Source: Macrococcus bovicus (GTDB taxonomy: Bacteria; Bacillota; Bacilli; Staphylococcales; Staphylococcaceae). From it: a stretch of DNA of 64,000 bases. A program made the translations under genes and the position numbers. Shown here piece after piece: positions 19,488 through 28,531 of this stretch; within the stretch, counting starts at the first letter, position 1; each line of letters starts with the position of its first letter. The notes beneath the pieces are model-generated. The model made no database searches. It saw only the letters and a program-made list of their open reading frames with translations, and was not told where the DNA came from. The stretch lies in assembly GCF_004359575.1 (NCBI RefSeq), contig NZ_SCWF01000004.1:62001-126000 (forward strand). Reading direction: 5' to 3'.

Positions 19488-20048
19488 ATGGCGACTTTTC
19501 GATATATTATCAGAGAGACAACGATGTACATCAAACCGATTATTGAAGGTCATAAACTGAAATCAGAGATTAAGGAATACGGGAAAAACCCTGTAGTGAT
19601 TGACCAGAAACCTCTGACGATCATAGAACAGTCCTGCCATTTCTATAACACGACATATGTCGCAAGGAAAGAGACGACGCGTATCATCGCAGATATCTGC
19701 CATAAGCCACCGATTGTCATCAAGCCGGAGACCTCCACCTATTTCTTTCCGAGCCATAGTGACCGGGTCGCTGAGGGCTACTGGTTCAACCTGCTGCTGA
19801 TCAGCTCCTACGGTAAGGGGAAATTCAACGATACACGGATTACCTTTGATGACGGCAGTGAGATGGTCTTTCCGGTCAGCCATCACATCATTAATACCCA
19901 GTATCTGCATACGTTGAAGCTTGAATATTGCCTGCGTACCAAATCACTGAAAAACGATAAGCTGAAGAGTGAAATTGACTATAAGAAAGCGAATATGAAT
20001 ATCTACGAAGTCCTCGCCATGTATGCGCTCTTGGATCAGCAGGTGTAA
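19488..20048 (+). CDS. comK: Competence transcription factor ComK
   Basis: A 186-residue protein with the ComK pattern: a basic N-terminal half, a CHFYNTTYVARKETTR stretch, and the core FFPSHSDRVAEGYWFNLLLI. ComK binds paired AT-rich K-boxes and activates late competence genes. The upstream region (19396-19470) is very AT-rich, with two TATAAT -10 candidates at 19442 and 19457 and several A-tract/T-tract runs that could be autoregulatory K-boxes. The start ATG has TGGAGGAC upstream. The frame is intact. Confidence 0.88.
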   Translation: MATFRYIIRETTMYIKPIIEGHKLKSEIKEYGKNPVVIDQKPLTIIEQSCHFYNTTYVARKETTRIIADICHKPPIVIKPETSTYFFPSHSDRVAEGYWFNLLLISSYGKGKFNDTRITFDDGSEMVFPVSHHIINTQYLHTLKLEYCLRTKSLKNDKLKSEIDYKKANMNIYEVLAMYALLDQQV

Positions 20049-20077
20049 ATCTTCTATAAAAAAATTTACTAAAAGCC

Positions 20078-20105
20078 TTGTAAAAAAAGCTGTAGTTGTT
20101 ATAAT
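20078..20105 (+). promoter_or_regulatory. Promoter of the first tRNA pair
   Basis: TTGTAA and TATAAT hexamers are separated by 16 nt and lie about 22 nt before tRNA-Asn. Confidence 0.6.
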
Positions 20106-20126
20106 AATATTTGTCTTAAAAATTAA

Positions 20127-20201
20127 TCCACAGTAGCTCAGTGGTAGAGCTATCGGCTGTTAACCGATCGGTCGTAGGTTCGAGTCCTACCTGTGGAGCC
20201 A
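20127..20201 (+). tRNA. tRNA-Asn (GTT)
   Basis: Cloverleaf with acceptor TCCACAG / CTGTGGA, anticodon loop containing GTTAA, TTCGAGT T-loop and an encoded CCA end. Identical in sequence to the copy at 25062-25136. Confidence 0.96.
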
Positions 20202-20202
20202 T

Positions 20203-20290
20203 GGAGTAGTACTCAAGTGGCTGAAGAGGCGCCCCTGCTAAGGGTGTAGGTCGGGTAACCGGCGCGAGAGTTCAAATCTCTCCTACTCCG
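20203..20290 (+). tRNA. tRNA-Ser (GCT)
   Basis: Acceptor GGAGTAG / CTACTCC, anticodon GCT in the loop CTGCTAA, a long variable arm as expected for tRNA-Ser, and a TTCAAAT T-loop. CCA is not encoded. Confidence 0.95.
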
Positions 20291-20295
20291 TTATA

Positions 20296-20323
20296 AAACC
20301 ATCACGTCTGTGATGGTTTTTTT
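20296..20323 (+). terminator. Terminator after the first tRNA pair
   Basis: AAACCATCAC pairs with GTGATGGTTT and is followed by TTTT. Confidence 0.88.
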
Positions 20324-20413
20324 GTGTCTATTTATTTAAATCACACTTAAGAATATGAAGGCCAGTAAAAGTTTGTGATATAATGAACATAACAAATGGA
20401 AGGGACTGATAAG

Positions 20414-21337
20414 ATGAAAATAGCAGTAGCAGGCGCAGGTGCAATGGGCAGCAGAGTGGGATTATATTTGACTCAGGCAGGTCAGGATGTGGTGCTTCTG
20501 GATGACTGGCAGACGCATATTGATGCGGTGACGGCGCATGGTCTGAAAGTCCATACCCTAGGAGAAACAGAATATCATCCTGTGTCGATCAGAAGCTTTA
20601 AAGACTATAGTATGCCGGTGGACCTGGTGATTGTGCTGACTAAAGCGATGGCCGCTGAAGAGAAGATCAAGCAGCTGATGGCACAAGGGGTCATCACGGC
20701 AGAGACGAATGTCATGTCGATGATGAATGGTCTCGGTCACGGGGACCTGCTCAGAAAATATATAGCCGATGACAAAATACTGCTCGCTGTGACGATGTGG
20801 TCTGCAGGCTTCAATGGACCCGGCGAAGTGACGCTTGAAGGGACAGGCAATATTGAATTCGGTCGCATGGACGGCACAGTAGATGATTTCGTCAAGGAAC
20901 TGAATGCTATCTTTGACGAGGCACAACTGAATGGCAGGATCAGTGAGGACATCGTTACGAGCATCTGGAATAAGGCGCTGGTCAACTGCTGCTTCAATAC
21001 GTATTGCGCAGTGACCGATAAGAAAATCGGGGAGTTCGGCGCCTATCCATATGCTGATGATATGCTGATTCCGCTAATGAAAGAAATCATTGCAGTCGGT
21101 GAACGAAAAGGGGCGCGACTTGATTTCGACGCGACTCTGAATAAATTTCATGCCATATACAGTCCGGAAGTAGTGGGGCTGCACTATCCATCTATGCATC
21201 AGGATATTCAGAACGGCCGAAAGACAGAGGTAGACTTTCTGACAGGCCGGGTGGCAAAGTATGGCCGTGAGTTCAGTATCCCAACGCCGTACTGCGATAT
21301 TTTAACACATCTTGTTCACCAGATTGAGAAAAGCTGA
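20414..21337 (+). CDS. panE: 2-dehydropantoate 2-reductase family protein
   Basis: A 307-residue NADPH-dependent reductase of the ApbA/PanE family. The Rossmann motif GAGAMGS lies at residues 7-13, the catalytic lysine lies in SIWNKALVNCCFN, and the C-terminal ketopantoate-binding helix bundle is complete. PanE makes pantoate for coenzyme A. Family paralogues act on other 2-keto acids, so the substrate is not certain, and no other pantothenate gene is nearby. The ATG behind GGAAGGGA is used. Confidence 0.82.
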   Translation: MKIAVAGAGAMGSRVGLYLTQAGQDVVLLDDWQTHIDAVTAHGLKVHTLGETEYHPVSIRSFKDYSMPVDLVIVLTKAMAAEEKIKQLMAQGVITAETNVMSMMNGLGHGDLLRKYIADDKILLAVTMWSAGFNGPGEVTLEGTGNIEFGRMDGTVDDFVKELNAIFDEAQLNGRISEDIVTSIWNKALVNCCFNTYCAVTDKKIGEFGAYPYADDMLIPLMKEIIAVGERKGARLDFDATLNKFHAIYSPEVVGLHYPSMHQDIQNGRKTEVDFLTGRVAKYGREFSIPTPYCDILTHLVHQIEKS

Positions 21338-21362
21338 TTCCTTGAATGGGATCAGCTTTTTT
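21329..21362 (+). terminator. Terminator after panE
   Basis: AAAGCTGATTCC / GGGATCAGCTTT with a T-run, overlapping the stop codon of the reductase. Confidence 0.85.
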
Positions 21363-21437
21363 CATGGACAGACATTAAGGCTTAAGACGTGACCTCGGCT
21401 ACAGAATAAGGAATAATAAAAATAAAAAGGAGTTTCC

Positions 21438-24400
21438 ATGAATTTGATTAAACTCAGTATTAAACGCCCTGTAATGACGACGATTACAATGCTGCTTGTG
21501 CTTATACTTGGCGTTATTTCGTTGACCCGTATCCCGCTGAAGCTGATTCCTGACATCAATCCTCCGGTAGCTGTAGTAGTGACCAGCTATCCGAATGCCG
21601 GGCCGGAGGAAGTCCAGCAGAAAGTATCGGCACCTCTTGAGCAGGAGCTGTCTACTTTACAGGGATTAGATGAGATTTCTACCCAATCGCAGGAAGGATC
21701 AAGTCTGATTCTGCTTAAACTGGACTGGAATACCAGTGTCAAGGATATCGAGACAGATGTTCTGCAGAAAATCGGTAACGTCAATTTGCCTGATGATGCG
21801 GCCAAACCCCGTTTTCTGAAGTTCGATCCATCTCAGCTGCCTGTCATCCAGTTTGGTCTGAGTTCCGATATGCCCGTCAATGAATTCAACGAGAGGGTAG
21901 AGAGTCTGACTGAAGAACTGAAGCGGATTGATGGTGTCGCCTCAGTAGATACTAATGGGGGGCTGACGAAGGAAGTGGCGATTACAGTCAACCCTGACAA
22001 ACTGAAGAAGACAGGGTTGACGTTCAGCCAGCTTGCGAAATTGATTGCGAGTCAGGATATCAGTCTTGCCGGAACGAATATCGTACAAGATGACCGAGTT
22101 ATATCGACACGTGTTCTGTCAGATGTCCGCAGTCTGGATCAGCTGAAAGAGCTGCCACTTGCTGCAGTCATGAACGAAGAAGTCCGGCTGAAGGATGTAG
22201 CGACTGTTAAAGAGCAGACTGTGCAGCCGAAGAGCATCACTCGTGCTGCAGGTCAGCCTGCTGTCCTCGTAAATGTGCTGGAGATGTCAAATGCCGATAC
22301 GACACAAGTGGCAAATGATTTTCAAAAGACACTGAAAGATAAACTGGATAGCCCGGTCTACAAAAACATAGAAGCAACTGTCCTTTTCAGCCAGGGTGAC
22401 TATATCAACCGTTCGATTCAGTCAATCGGTACAGCACTTCTATTAGGTGCATTATTCGCTATGGCAGTCCTATTTCTCTTTCTGAGAAATATAAGAAGTC
22501 CGTTGATTATTGCAGTCGCTATTCCGTATTCTGTCATCTTCACCTTTGTACTGATGTTCTTCTCAGGCTTTACGCTTAATATCTTAACACTAGGCGGACT
22601 GGCGCTAGGTGTTGGCATGCTGGTTGATAATGCGATTGTCGTTATCGAGAATATCAACCGGCACCTGTCGATGGGCAGAAACCCGAAAGAAGCGGCCTAT
22701 GCTGGTGCTCGTGAAGTAGCAGGTGCGATCACTGGCTCCACGCTGACAACAGTTGTTGTTTTTCTGCCGGTGGTCTTTATTTCCGGTATTATCGGTGATA
22801 TTTTCAAGGAATTTTCTGCGACGATTGCTTTCAGTCTGATTGCTTCTCTTGTAGTGGCCTTGACGGTCGTACCGATGCTTGCAAGCCGCTTTCTTAAAAA
22901 TCCAAAAGCAATCGGACAGCCTGCCTATCAAAAAGTAATCGGCCGTCTGCTTGAAGGTGCTCTGCAGCATAAAGCACTGACGTTAATGAGTGTTCTGGCG
23001 CTTATTGTGCTGAGTATCTTCAGTCTTCTCAGAGCGGGTATGATCTTTCTGCCTGAGACAGATGAAGGCTTTATGACAGTGAATGTGGATATGGGCAATG
23101 GCGTAGAGAAATCGGTAACTCGTGATGCGTTGAAAGAGATGACCGTCTATCTGGAACGCGAGCCGTCGATAGATTACACACTGAGTGTGGCTGCTGTGTC
23201 TGAACGAGGCGGTGTAACAGGACAGACCAGCGATAATAAAGGAACGATCTATATCAAAATGAAGCCGCTGAATGACCGTGACATCTCAACCAGTGAAGTC
23301 AGTGATAAAGTAAGACCGGAACTGCAGAAGATAGCCCGTACTTATGAAAAAGAAGCAGAAGTCAATCTGCAGAATTCAAGTTCTACAGGTACTGATGCTA
23401 AGACGTATACGTTTAATCTGTCGCATCCTTCACGTCAGCTGCTGCTGAAAGATGAAAAGAAACTCACATCCGCACTTCGTGACATTAATGGTGTGGTGGC
23501 TGTGCAGAACAACCTGATGGAGACGACAAAAGAGCAGGTCATCGTTCTGGATAGAGCAAAGCTAGCTGAAAAGCAGCTGAACGCAAGCGAAGTGGCGACT
23601 GAGATCAGTACATTGATGCGTGGGCAGTTCCTGTTCACTATGACACTAAATGATCAACTTGAAGATGTCTCACTACGTATGCCGGCGCAGATCCTTGAAA
23701 ATCAGCTGGATGATATAATGATCGGTAAGAATAACGAAAAAACGGTCACGCTGAAGGAAGTGTCAAAGACCGTAAAAATGGATAGTCCGGTCAAAATAGA
23801 GACGATAGACAAGAACCCGGCGATACAATATACATTGGACCTGAAATCAGGCACTTCTACGTCAGAAGTCAGACAAGCTGTTGATCAGGCAGCTGAGAAG
23901 TTGGATGATGAGACAGAACTCACGGCTTCAGGCGATCAAGCCCTTATTGATGATTCAAAGGACGATCTGATTCTCGCGCTCGTGCTCGCCGTACTGCTCG
24001 TCTATTTCGTGATGGCAGCGCAGTTTGAGTCGTTCAAGTATCCGTTCATTATTCTCATGACAGTTCCTCTGACGATTATCGGAATTGCACTGAGCATGCT
24101 CCTGACCCATATTCCGCTCAGTCTGTCGGTGATGATTGGCATGCTCGTCCTGATCGGAATTGTTGTCAATAACGGTATCGTGCTGGTCGATTTCATCAAT
24201 CAGAGAAGGCGGACAGGACTGAGCAAGCTTGATGCAGTCACTGAATCAGTGGCACTGCGCACAAGGCCGATTCTGATGACAGCCCTGACAACGATTCTTG
24301 GTCTGATTCCTGTCGCGCTCGGACTGGGTGACGGCGGAGAAATCAATCAGCCGATGGGTATCGTCGTCATCGGTGGCCTATTGTTCAGTACATTTCTGAC

Positions 24401-24452
24401 ACTCATCATTATTCCGCTTGTCTACCTGCTCCTTGATACGATAACTGAATAA
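21438..24452 (+). CDS. RND-family efflux transporter (SwrC/AcrB-like)
   Basis: A 1004-residue protein with the RND architecture: a first transmembrane helix near residue 15, a large extracytoplasmic loop (about 35-325), a helix bundle, a second loop (about 545-845) and a second helix bundle. The fourth membrane segment carries the proton-relay Asp residues in GGLALGVGMLVDNAIVVIENI. Close in layout to B. subtilis SwrC, which exports surfactin and related compounds. There is no membrane-fusion partner next to it, as expected in Gram-positives. Substrate unknown. Confidence 0.9.
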   Translation: MNLIKLSIKRPVMTTITMLLVLILGVISLTRIPLKLIPDINPPVAVVVTSYPNAGPEEVQQKVSAPLEQELSTLQGLDEISTQSQEGSSLILLKLDWNTSVKDIETDVLQKIGNVNLPDDAAKPRFLKFDPSQLPVIQFGLSSDMPVNEFNERVESLTEELKRIDGVASVDTNGGLTKEVAITVNPDKLKKTGLTFSQLAKLIASQDISLAGTNIVQDDRVISTRVLSDVRSLDQLKELPLAAVMNEEVRLKDVATVKEQTVQPKSITRAAGQPAVLVNVLEMSNADTTQVANDFQKTLKDKLDSPVYKNIEATVLFSQGDYINRSIQSIGTALLLGALFAMAVLFLFLRNIRSPLIIAVAIPYSVIFTFVLMFFSGFTLNILTLGGLALGVGMLVDNAIVVIENINRHLSMGRNPKEAAYAGAREVAGAITGSTLTTVVVFLPVVFISGIIGDIFKEFSATIAFSLIASLVVALTVVPMLASRFLKNPKAIGQPAYQKVIGRLLEGALQHKALTLMSVLALIVLSIFSLLRAGMIFLPETDEGFMTVNVDMGNGVEKSVTRDALKEMTVYLEREPSIDYTLSVAAVSERGGVTGQTSDNKGTIYIKMKPLNDRDISTSEVSDKVRPELQKIARTYEKEAEVNLQNSSSTGTDAKTYTFNLSHPSRQLLLKDEKKLTSALRDINGVVAVQNNLMETTKEQVIVLDRAKLAEKQLNASEVATEISTLMRGQFLFTMTLNDQLEDVSLRMPAQILENQLDDIMIGKNNEKTVTLKEVSKTVKMDSPVKIETIDKNPAIQYTLDLKSGTSTSEVRQAVDQAAEKLDDETELTASGDQALIDDSKDDLILALVLAVLLVYFVMAAQFESFKYPFIILMTVPLTIIGIALSMLLTHIPLSLSVMIGMLVLIGIVVNNGIVLVDFINQRRRTGLSKLDAVTESVALRTRPILMTALTTILGLIPVALGLGDGGEINQPMGIVVIGGLLFSTFLTLIIIPLVYLLLDTITE

Positions 24453-24461
24453 CCATATCGG

Positions 24462-24495
24462 CATCCGGCCAGTCACTGACTGTCCGGATGTCTTA
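24462..24495 (+). terminator. Terminator-like hairpin after the RND gene
   Basis: GCATCCGG pairs with CCGGATGT across an internal loop, with an interrupted T-run (CTTATTGTTTT). Confidence 0.55.
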
Positions 24496-24600
24496 TTGTT
24501 TTCAATTTATTGTTGACGTCTTTACAATTTCTTTATATACTTAAAAAGTCCTTTCAAAACGGCGCAGCAATAACGTTTAACTATTTACACTTTTTAATAA

Positions 24601-24630
24601 TTGACTCGTAAATACAGTAAATGATATATT
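24601..24630 (+). promoter_or_regulatory. Promoter of the eight-tRNA cluster
   Basis: TTGACT and TATATT hexamers with an 18-nt spacer, 23 nt before the initiator tRNA. Confidence 0.6.
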
Positions 24631-24653
24631 AGCTGAGTAACATTTTTTATTGA

Positions 24654-24727
<74 letters not shown>

Positions 24728-24735
24728 TTATAAGT

Positions 24736-24811
24736 GGTCCCGTGGTGTAGCGGTTAACATGCCTGCCTGTCACGCAGGAGATCGCGGGTTCGATTCCCGT
24801 CGGGACCGCCA
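24736..24811 (+). tRNA. tRNA-Asp (GTC)
   Basis: Acceptor GGTCCCG / CGGGACC, anticodon GTC in CTGTCAC, encoded CCA. Confidence 0.96.
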
Positions 24812-24815
24812 TTAT

Positions 24816-24891
24816 GGCTCAGTAGCTCAGTCGGTAGAGCAATGGATTGAAAATCCATGTGTCGGCGGTTCGATTCCGTCCTGAGCCACCA
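24816..24891 (+). tRNA. tRNA-Phe (GAA)
   Basis: Acceptor GGCTCAG / CTGAGCC, anticodon GAA in TTGAAAA, encoded CCA. Confidence 0.96.
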
Positions 24892-24896
24892 TTTCT

Positions 24897-24970
24897 GGCG
24901 ATTGTGGCGAAGTGGTTAACGCATCGGATTGTGGTTCCGACATTCGTGGGTTCGATTCCCATCAGTCGCC
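24897..24970 (+). tRNA. tRNA-His (GTG)
   Basis: Acceptor GCGATTG / CAGTCGC with the extra G at position -1 opposite C73, the hallmark of tRNA-His. Anticodon GTG in TTGTGGT. CCA is not encoded. Confidence 0.95.
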
Positions 24971-24980
24971 CTTTGTTTAT

Positions 24981-25054
24981 GCGGGTGTAGTTAAATGGTA
25001 TAACCTCAGCCTTCCAAGCTGATGTCGTCGGTTCGATTCCGATCACCCGCTCCA
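24981..25054 (+). tRNA. tRNA-Gly (TCC)
   Basis: Acceptor GCGGGTG / CACCCGC, anticodon TCC in CTTCCAA, encoded CCA. Confidence 0.95.
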
Positions 25055-25061
25055 TTATAAT

Positions 25062-25136
25062 TCCACAGTAGCTCAGTGGTAGAGCTATCGGCTGTTAACC
25101 GATCGGTCGTAGGTTCGAGTCCTACCTGTGGAGCCA
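25062..25136 (+). tRNA. tRNA-Asn (GTT), second copy
   Basis: Base-for-base the same 75-nt gene as 20127-20201, including the CCA end. Confidence 0.96.
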
Positions 25137-25208
25137 GGCCCCTTGGTCAAGCGGTTAAGACACCGCCCTTTCACGGCGGTAACACGGGTTCGAATCCCGT
25201 AGGGGTCA
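25137..25208 (+). tRNA. tRNA-Glu (TTC)
   Basis: Acceptor GGCCCCT / AGGGGTC, anticodon TTC in CTTTCAC. It abuts tRNA-Asn with no spacer. CCA is not encoded. Confidence 0.94.
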
Positions 25209-25211
25209 TAT

Positions 25212-25243
25212 ATCAGAGGTGAAATATCGCTTCTGATTTTTTT
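25212..25243 (+). terminator. Terminator between tRNA-Glu and tRNA-Ser
   Basis: ATCAGAGGTG / CGCTTCTGAT with a seven-T run. It splits the cluster, so the last tRNA either depends on read-through or has its own start. Confidence 0.75.
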
Positions 25244-25245
25244 AT

Positions 25246-25334
25246 GGAGGGTTGTCCGAGCTGGCCGAAGGAGCACGCCTGGAAAGTGTGTAAACGTCAC
25301 AAGCGTTTCGAGGGTTCGAATCCCTTGCCCTCCG
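25246..25334 (+). tRNA. tRNA-Ser (GGA)
   Basis: Acceptor GGAGGGT / GCCCTCC with long variable arm, anticodon GGA in CTGGAAA. CCA is not encoded. Confidence 0.95.
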
Positions 25335-25339
25335 TTACC

Positions 25340-25367
25340 AAAGCCTTTAATTTAAAAGGCTTTTTTA
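25340..25367 (+). terminator. Terminator at the end of the tRNA cluster
   Basis: AAAGCCTTTAA / TTAAAAGGCTTT followed by a T-run. Confidence 0.85.
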
Positions 25368-25436
25368 TTTTACATAGAAATTTTTGGGGTTTGTAGCTAT
25401 AATAAGTATAATTCTTGAACAAGATTGGTGTATGAT

Positions 25437-25907
25437 ATGAAAAAAAAGAAAATGACAATACGTCAGGCGCTGGAACAGCTTGATTACCCTTTGACTTATA
25501 AAACATTCTCCAAAACCTTCAAAAAAATTAAAAAGAGCGAACGCCGTTTCTTTATCAAGCTTTTAAAAGTGTACTGTTCAGAGATAAAGAATCATGAACT
25601 CGTCTATCTCGCTTCAGCCAGTCAGCTGAACCTGAACCAGAAAGGGCTGGTTATTGTGCTGGCAGACCGTCTGATGCTGATACATAGCAAAGAGCGCGCT
25701 AAAATCATTCATTTTGACGAAATTGAATTCAACAAAATTGCGCAAGTGGATTTTGAGCGGATGGACGAAAGTGACAATGGTATATATGGCTCATTGTTTC
25801 TGAAAGTGGCCCGTAAGAATATGGGGACTAAAAATTACAATGTCCGCGGCATCCTTAAAGAGGATTTGCCTAAGCTGACTGAATTCATTAAAATGAAGAA
25901 GTCATAA
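25437..25907 (+). CDS. PH-domain (YokE-like) protein of unknown function
   Basis: A 156-residue basic protein. The second half, from VYLASASQLNLNQKGLVIVLADRLMLIH to the end, has the beta-strand pattern of bacterial PH domains such as YokE (a strand with LTDRRLLF-like spacing, then a kinked strand and a final helix). The N-terminal third is Lys-rich and helical. No signal peptide or membrane segment. The start has no clear ribosome binding site, and TTG and GTG starts lie just upstream in frame. It may be co-transcribed with the next small gene. Confidence 0.6.
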   Translation: MKKKKMTIRQALEQLDYPLTYKTFSKTFKKIKKSERRFFIKLLKVYCSEIKNHELVYLASASQLNLNQKGLVIVLADRLMLIHSKERAKIIHFDEIEFNKIAQVDFERMDESDNGIYGSLFLKVARKNMGTKNYNVRGILKEDLPKLTEFIKMKKS

Positions 25908-25925
25908 CATTTAGGAGGCGGAATC

Positions 25926-26201
25926 ATGAAGGAAAATAAGATGAATATTGACAAACTTGTGCAGTATGCAGAACTGAAAGCAGGTCAGTTCGGTGTTGAT
26001 TACCGTGAACATCATGAAGAAGATGAAGTGAAAGAAGTCGCACCAAAAGCAATCACTGCACGTGGAACGTCAGTGATCCTGGACTATGATGAAAAATCCT
26101 ATGAAATTGATTTGACGCAGTCCGGCCTTAAAGGAGAAGTGACAGCTGAAGATGCACAGGCTGTTGCGGACCGCATGACTGAATTTTACCGTTTCAGCTA
26201 A
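25926..26201 (+). CDS. Small acidic protein of unknown function
   Basis: A 91-residue acidic protein with a strong TTAGGAGGCGG site 7 nt before ATG, 18 nt after the previous gene. It opens with a helix, has a His/Glu/Asp-rich middle (EHHEEDEVKEV) and ends in an amphipathic helix. I do not recognise a family. Soluble and probably cytoplasmic. Confidence 0.7.
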   Translation: MKENKMNIDKLVQYAELKAGQFGVDYREHHEEDEVKEVAPKAITARGTSVILDYDEKSYEIDLTQSGLKGEVTAEDAQAVADRMTEFYRFS

Positions 26202-26203
26202 GC

Positions 26204-26237
26204 AAAAAGACCGAATCCATGGATTCGGTCTTTTTTA
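26204..26237. terminator. Bidirectional terminator between the small acidic protein gene and menA
   Basis: AAAAAGACCGAATCC / GGATTCGGTCTTTTT is symmetric and lies between convergent genes. Confidence 0.92.
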
Positions 26238-27155
26238 TATACCTGTAATAGCGGATAAGTAGATGCCGATAGCCAGCAGGAAGCCGAAGACAGTGTTGAA
26301 CTGTCCGGTCACTTTCATGGCTGGCATCAGTTCGATCGGCTGATCGCCTTTGAAGAAACGTCTGACTGCTTTGACCGGCAGGTTCGCGCTCAGAAAGACA
26401 ATGAGCAGGAAGAGAGAACCATAATTTTTCGTGAAGGTCACATAAAGAATGATGATAAAGCTGAGCGCATACAGGATGGCCATAGTGATAATGGCGATAT
26501 TTTTTCCGACCAGAATGACAAAGGTCTTGCGGCCGCTGATCTTGTCTTTCACCCGGTCGCGGATATTGTTGGCCATATTGATCATACCGATATTGATGGA
26601 GACCGGAATGCTCAGTACGGCCGGATAGACGCTTAAATGACCGGTATGAATATAGAACGTGATCATGATGATCACAAAGCCCATAAAGAAGCCTGCAAAG
26701 ATTTCGCCGAAAGGTGTCCAGGAGATAGGCACGGGGCCGCCCGTATAGAAGTAGCCGACTGCCATGCAGACGATGCCGACGAGCAGGATCAGCCATGATG
26801 ACTGCGAGCAAATATAAAGGCCGAGAATCGCTGCGATAATATAGAAAGCGACCGCCAGGTTATAGATGGATTTTGGCGACATGCCGTTACGGACGATAGC
26901 CCCGCCGATGCCGACGGACGTATGATCGTCCAGTCCGCGTTTATAGTCGAAATATTCATTGAACATATTCGTTGCCGCCTGGATCAGCAGGCAGGCGATC
27001 AGCATGACAATGAGCAGGTCGAAACGGACATCACCGAACACTTTTGCTGCCGCTGTACCGACCAGGACCGGTACAAATGAAGCGGTCAGGGTATGGGGTC
27101 GCATCAGATGATAATATTTTTTGAAACCTGTGTGTGTAGCAAGATGTTCTGACAT
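26235..27155 (-). CDS. menA: 1,4-dihydroxy-2-naphthoate polyprenyltransferase MenA
   Basis: A 306-residue UbiA-family membrane enzyme with about eight or nine membrane segments. It transfers the polyprenyl chain onto dihydroxynaphthoate to form demethylmenaquinone. The Asp-rich diphosphate-binding motif is in ATNMFNEYFDYKRGLDDHTS, and the second conserved stretch is NMANNIRDRVKDKISGRKT. Divergent from the menF operon, the usual arrangement in staphylococci. Confidence 0.95.
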   Translation of the reverse strand: MSEHLATHTGFKKYYHLMRPHTLTASFVPVLVGTAAAKVFGDVRFDLLIVMLIACLLIQAATNMFNEYFDYKRGLDDHTSVGIGGAIVRNGMSPKSIYNLAVAFYIIAAILGLYICSQSSWLILLVGIVCMAVGYFYTGGPVPISWTPFGEIFAGFFMGFVIIMITFYIHTGHLSVYPAVLSIPVSINIGMINMANNIRDRVKDKISGRKTFVILVGKNIAIITMAILYALSFIIILYVTFTKNYGSLFLLIVFLSANLPVKAVRRFFKGDQPIELMPAMKVTGQFNTVFGFLLAIGIYLSAITGI

Positions 27156-27298
27156 TTTTAAGCTCCTATTCCTTCATATCTGCTTAAATTTTATGCTTTA
27201 TTGAAATCTTAGTCAATGCAGGAGCGAGAATCCTACGCAGAAGACTTAAAAATGGTAAAATAGATAGGACTAAAAAGAATTTGAAAGAAGCTGAATGT

Positions 27299-28531
27299 AT
27301 GTCGACAGGAAATATTCAAATTAAAGAGCAGGCAGGCGCCTATGAATCACCCGCTGAACTGTTCAAGGCCGCTGCCCGCTATAAGGGTGAGCGTTATTTC
27401 TATATGAATAAAGATAAAAGTGAATGGCTGATCGGTCTTGGACATGCTTATATCATTAAGGATGAGAGCCGTAATCCCGAGCTGATTACAGAGCAGTTCC
27501 AGGCACTGCTTGATCAAGCGGAACAACCGCATCATATCCGTCTCTTCGGCGGCTTTCAGTTTGATGCCGGAGACAGTTCCTTATTTGATGCGTTCGGGCA
27601 TAGTCATTTCATCTGGCCGAAGATTCAGATACGCTGCCAGCATAATCAGCTGACATACACTTATACAGATATGACCGATGAGGAAATCTTAAACTGGCGT
27701 TCAGACGACGAGATCAAAGCACCAGTCGTGCAGTCTGTCGCCAACCTGAATGAAGGGCAGTTCCTGCACAACGTTGCGACAGCTGTTGAAGCGATGAAAG
27801 CCGGGCAGTTTGATAAGGTCGTCTTATCCAGACAGAAGAAAGTGGTCATGGATGCACCGGTGGATAGTGCATGGCTGATAGAGCGCGGACTGCAGAATGA
27901 GGAATACAGCTATTTTCTGTTGCTGGAAGAACAGGAAAGTACATTTGTCTCACGTACCCCTGAGCAGCTGGTCAAAGTCGAGGATCATCAGCTGTCAACG
28001 AATGCAATCGCCGGCACGATGGCAAGAGAGATAGACCAGGCCGCACAGAAATTAATGAATGACGCTAAGAATCGAGTGGAGCATGATATTGTCGTCAGAA
28101 GTATCACTGCAGATATTGAGCCCTTCACATCCCGCATGAATCTACCTGATGCTCCTGAAATCATGACGAACCGCTTCGTCTATCATCTTTATACACCGAT
28201 TACGGCACAGCTGGAAAAAGGGAATGTGCTGAGCATCAGTCATGCCCTGCATCCGACGCCGGCACTCGGCGGCTTTCCGAAAGAGGCGGCAGCGACATTT
28301 ATCGAACAGGCAGAAGGTGACCGCGGCTTCTACGGTGCGCCGATGGGATATGTGACAGCTGATGGCGAGGGTGAATTTGTTGTCGCTATCCGCTCGATGC
28401 TTATTAAGGAAAATATCGCCGTGCTCTTTGCAGGGTGCGGTGTAGTAGAAGACAGTGTACCAGAAGCTGAATTCGATGAGACCGAAACTAAATTCAAGCC
28501 GATGCTGCAGCTTTTAGGAGTGACAGAATGA
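27299..28531 (+). CDS. menF: Isochorismate synthase MenF
   Basis: A 410-residue chorismate-binding enzyme that converts chorismate to isochorismate, the first committed step of menaquinone synthesis. The C-terminal catalytic half has ALHPTPALGGFP and GAPMGYVTADGEGEFVVAIRS. The ribosome site is weak, and an in-frame TTG 18 nt upstream is an alternative start. First gene of menF-D-H-B-E-C. Its stop overlaps the menD start by 4 nt. Confidence 0.94.
   Translation: MSTGNIQIKEQAGAYESPAELFKAAARYKGERYFYMNKDKSEWLIGLGHAYIIKDESRNPELITEQFQALLDQAEQPHHIRLFGGFQFDAGDSSLFDAFGHSHFIWPKIQIRCQHNQLTYTYTDMTDEEILNWRSDDEIKAPVVQSVANLNEGQFLHNVATAVEAMKAGQFDKVVLSRQKKVVMDAPVDSAWLIERGLQNEEYSYFLLLEEQESTFVSRTPEQLVKVEDHQLSTNAIAGTMAREIDQAAQKLMNDAKNRVEHDIVVRSITADIEPFTSRMNLPDAPEIMTNRFVYHLYTPITAQLEKGNVLSISHALHPTPALGGFPKEAAATFIEQAEGDRGFYGAPMGYVTADGEGEFVVAIRSMLIKENIAVLFAGCGVVEDSVPEAEFDETETKFKPMLQLLGVTE

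Noticed and set aside
24819-25506. Open minus-strand frames with plausible-looking peptides across the tRNA cluster
   Set aside because: They run through tRNA genes in antisense and reflect tRNA sequence, not coding.
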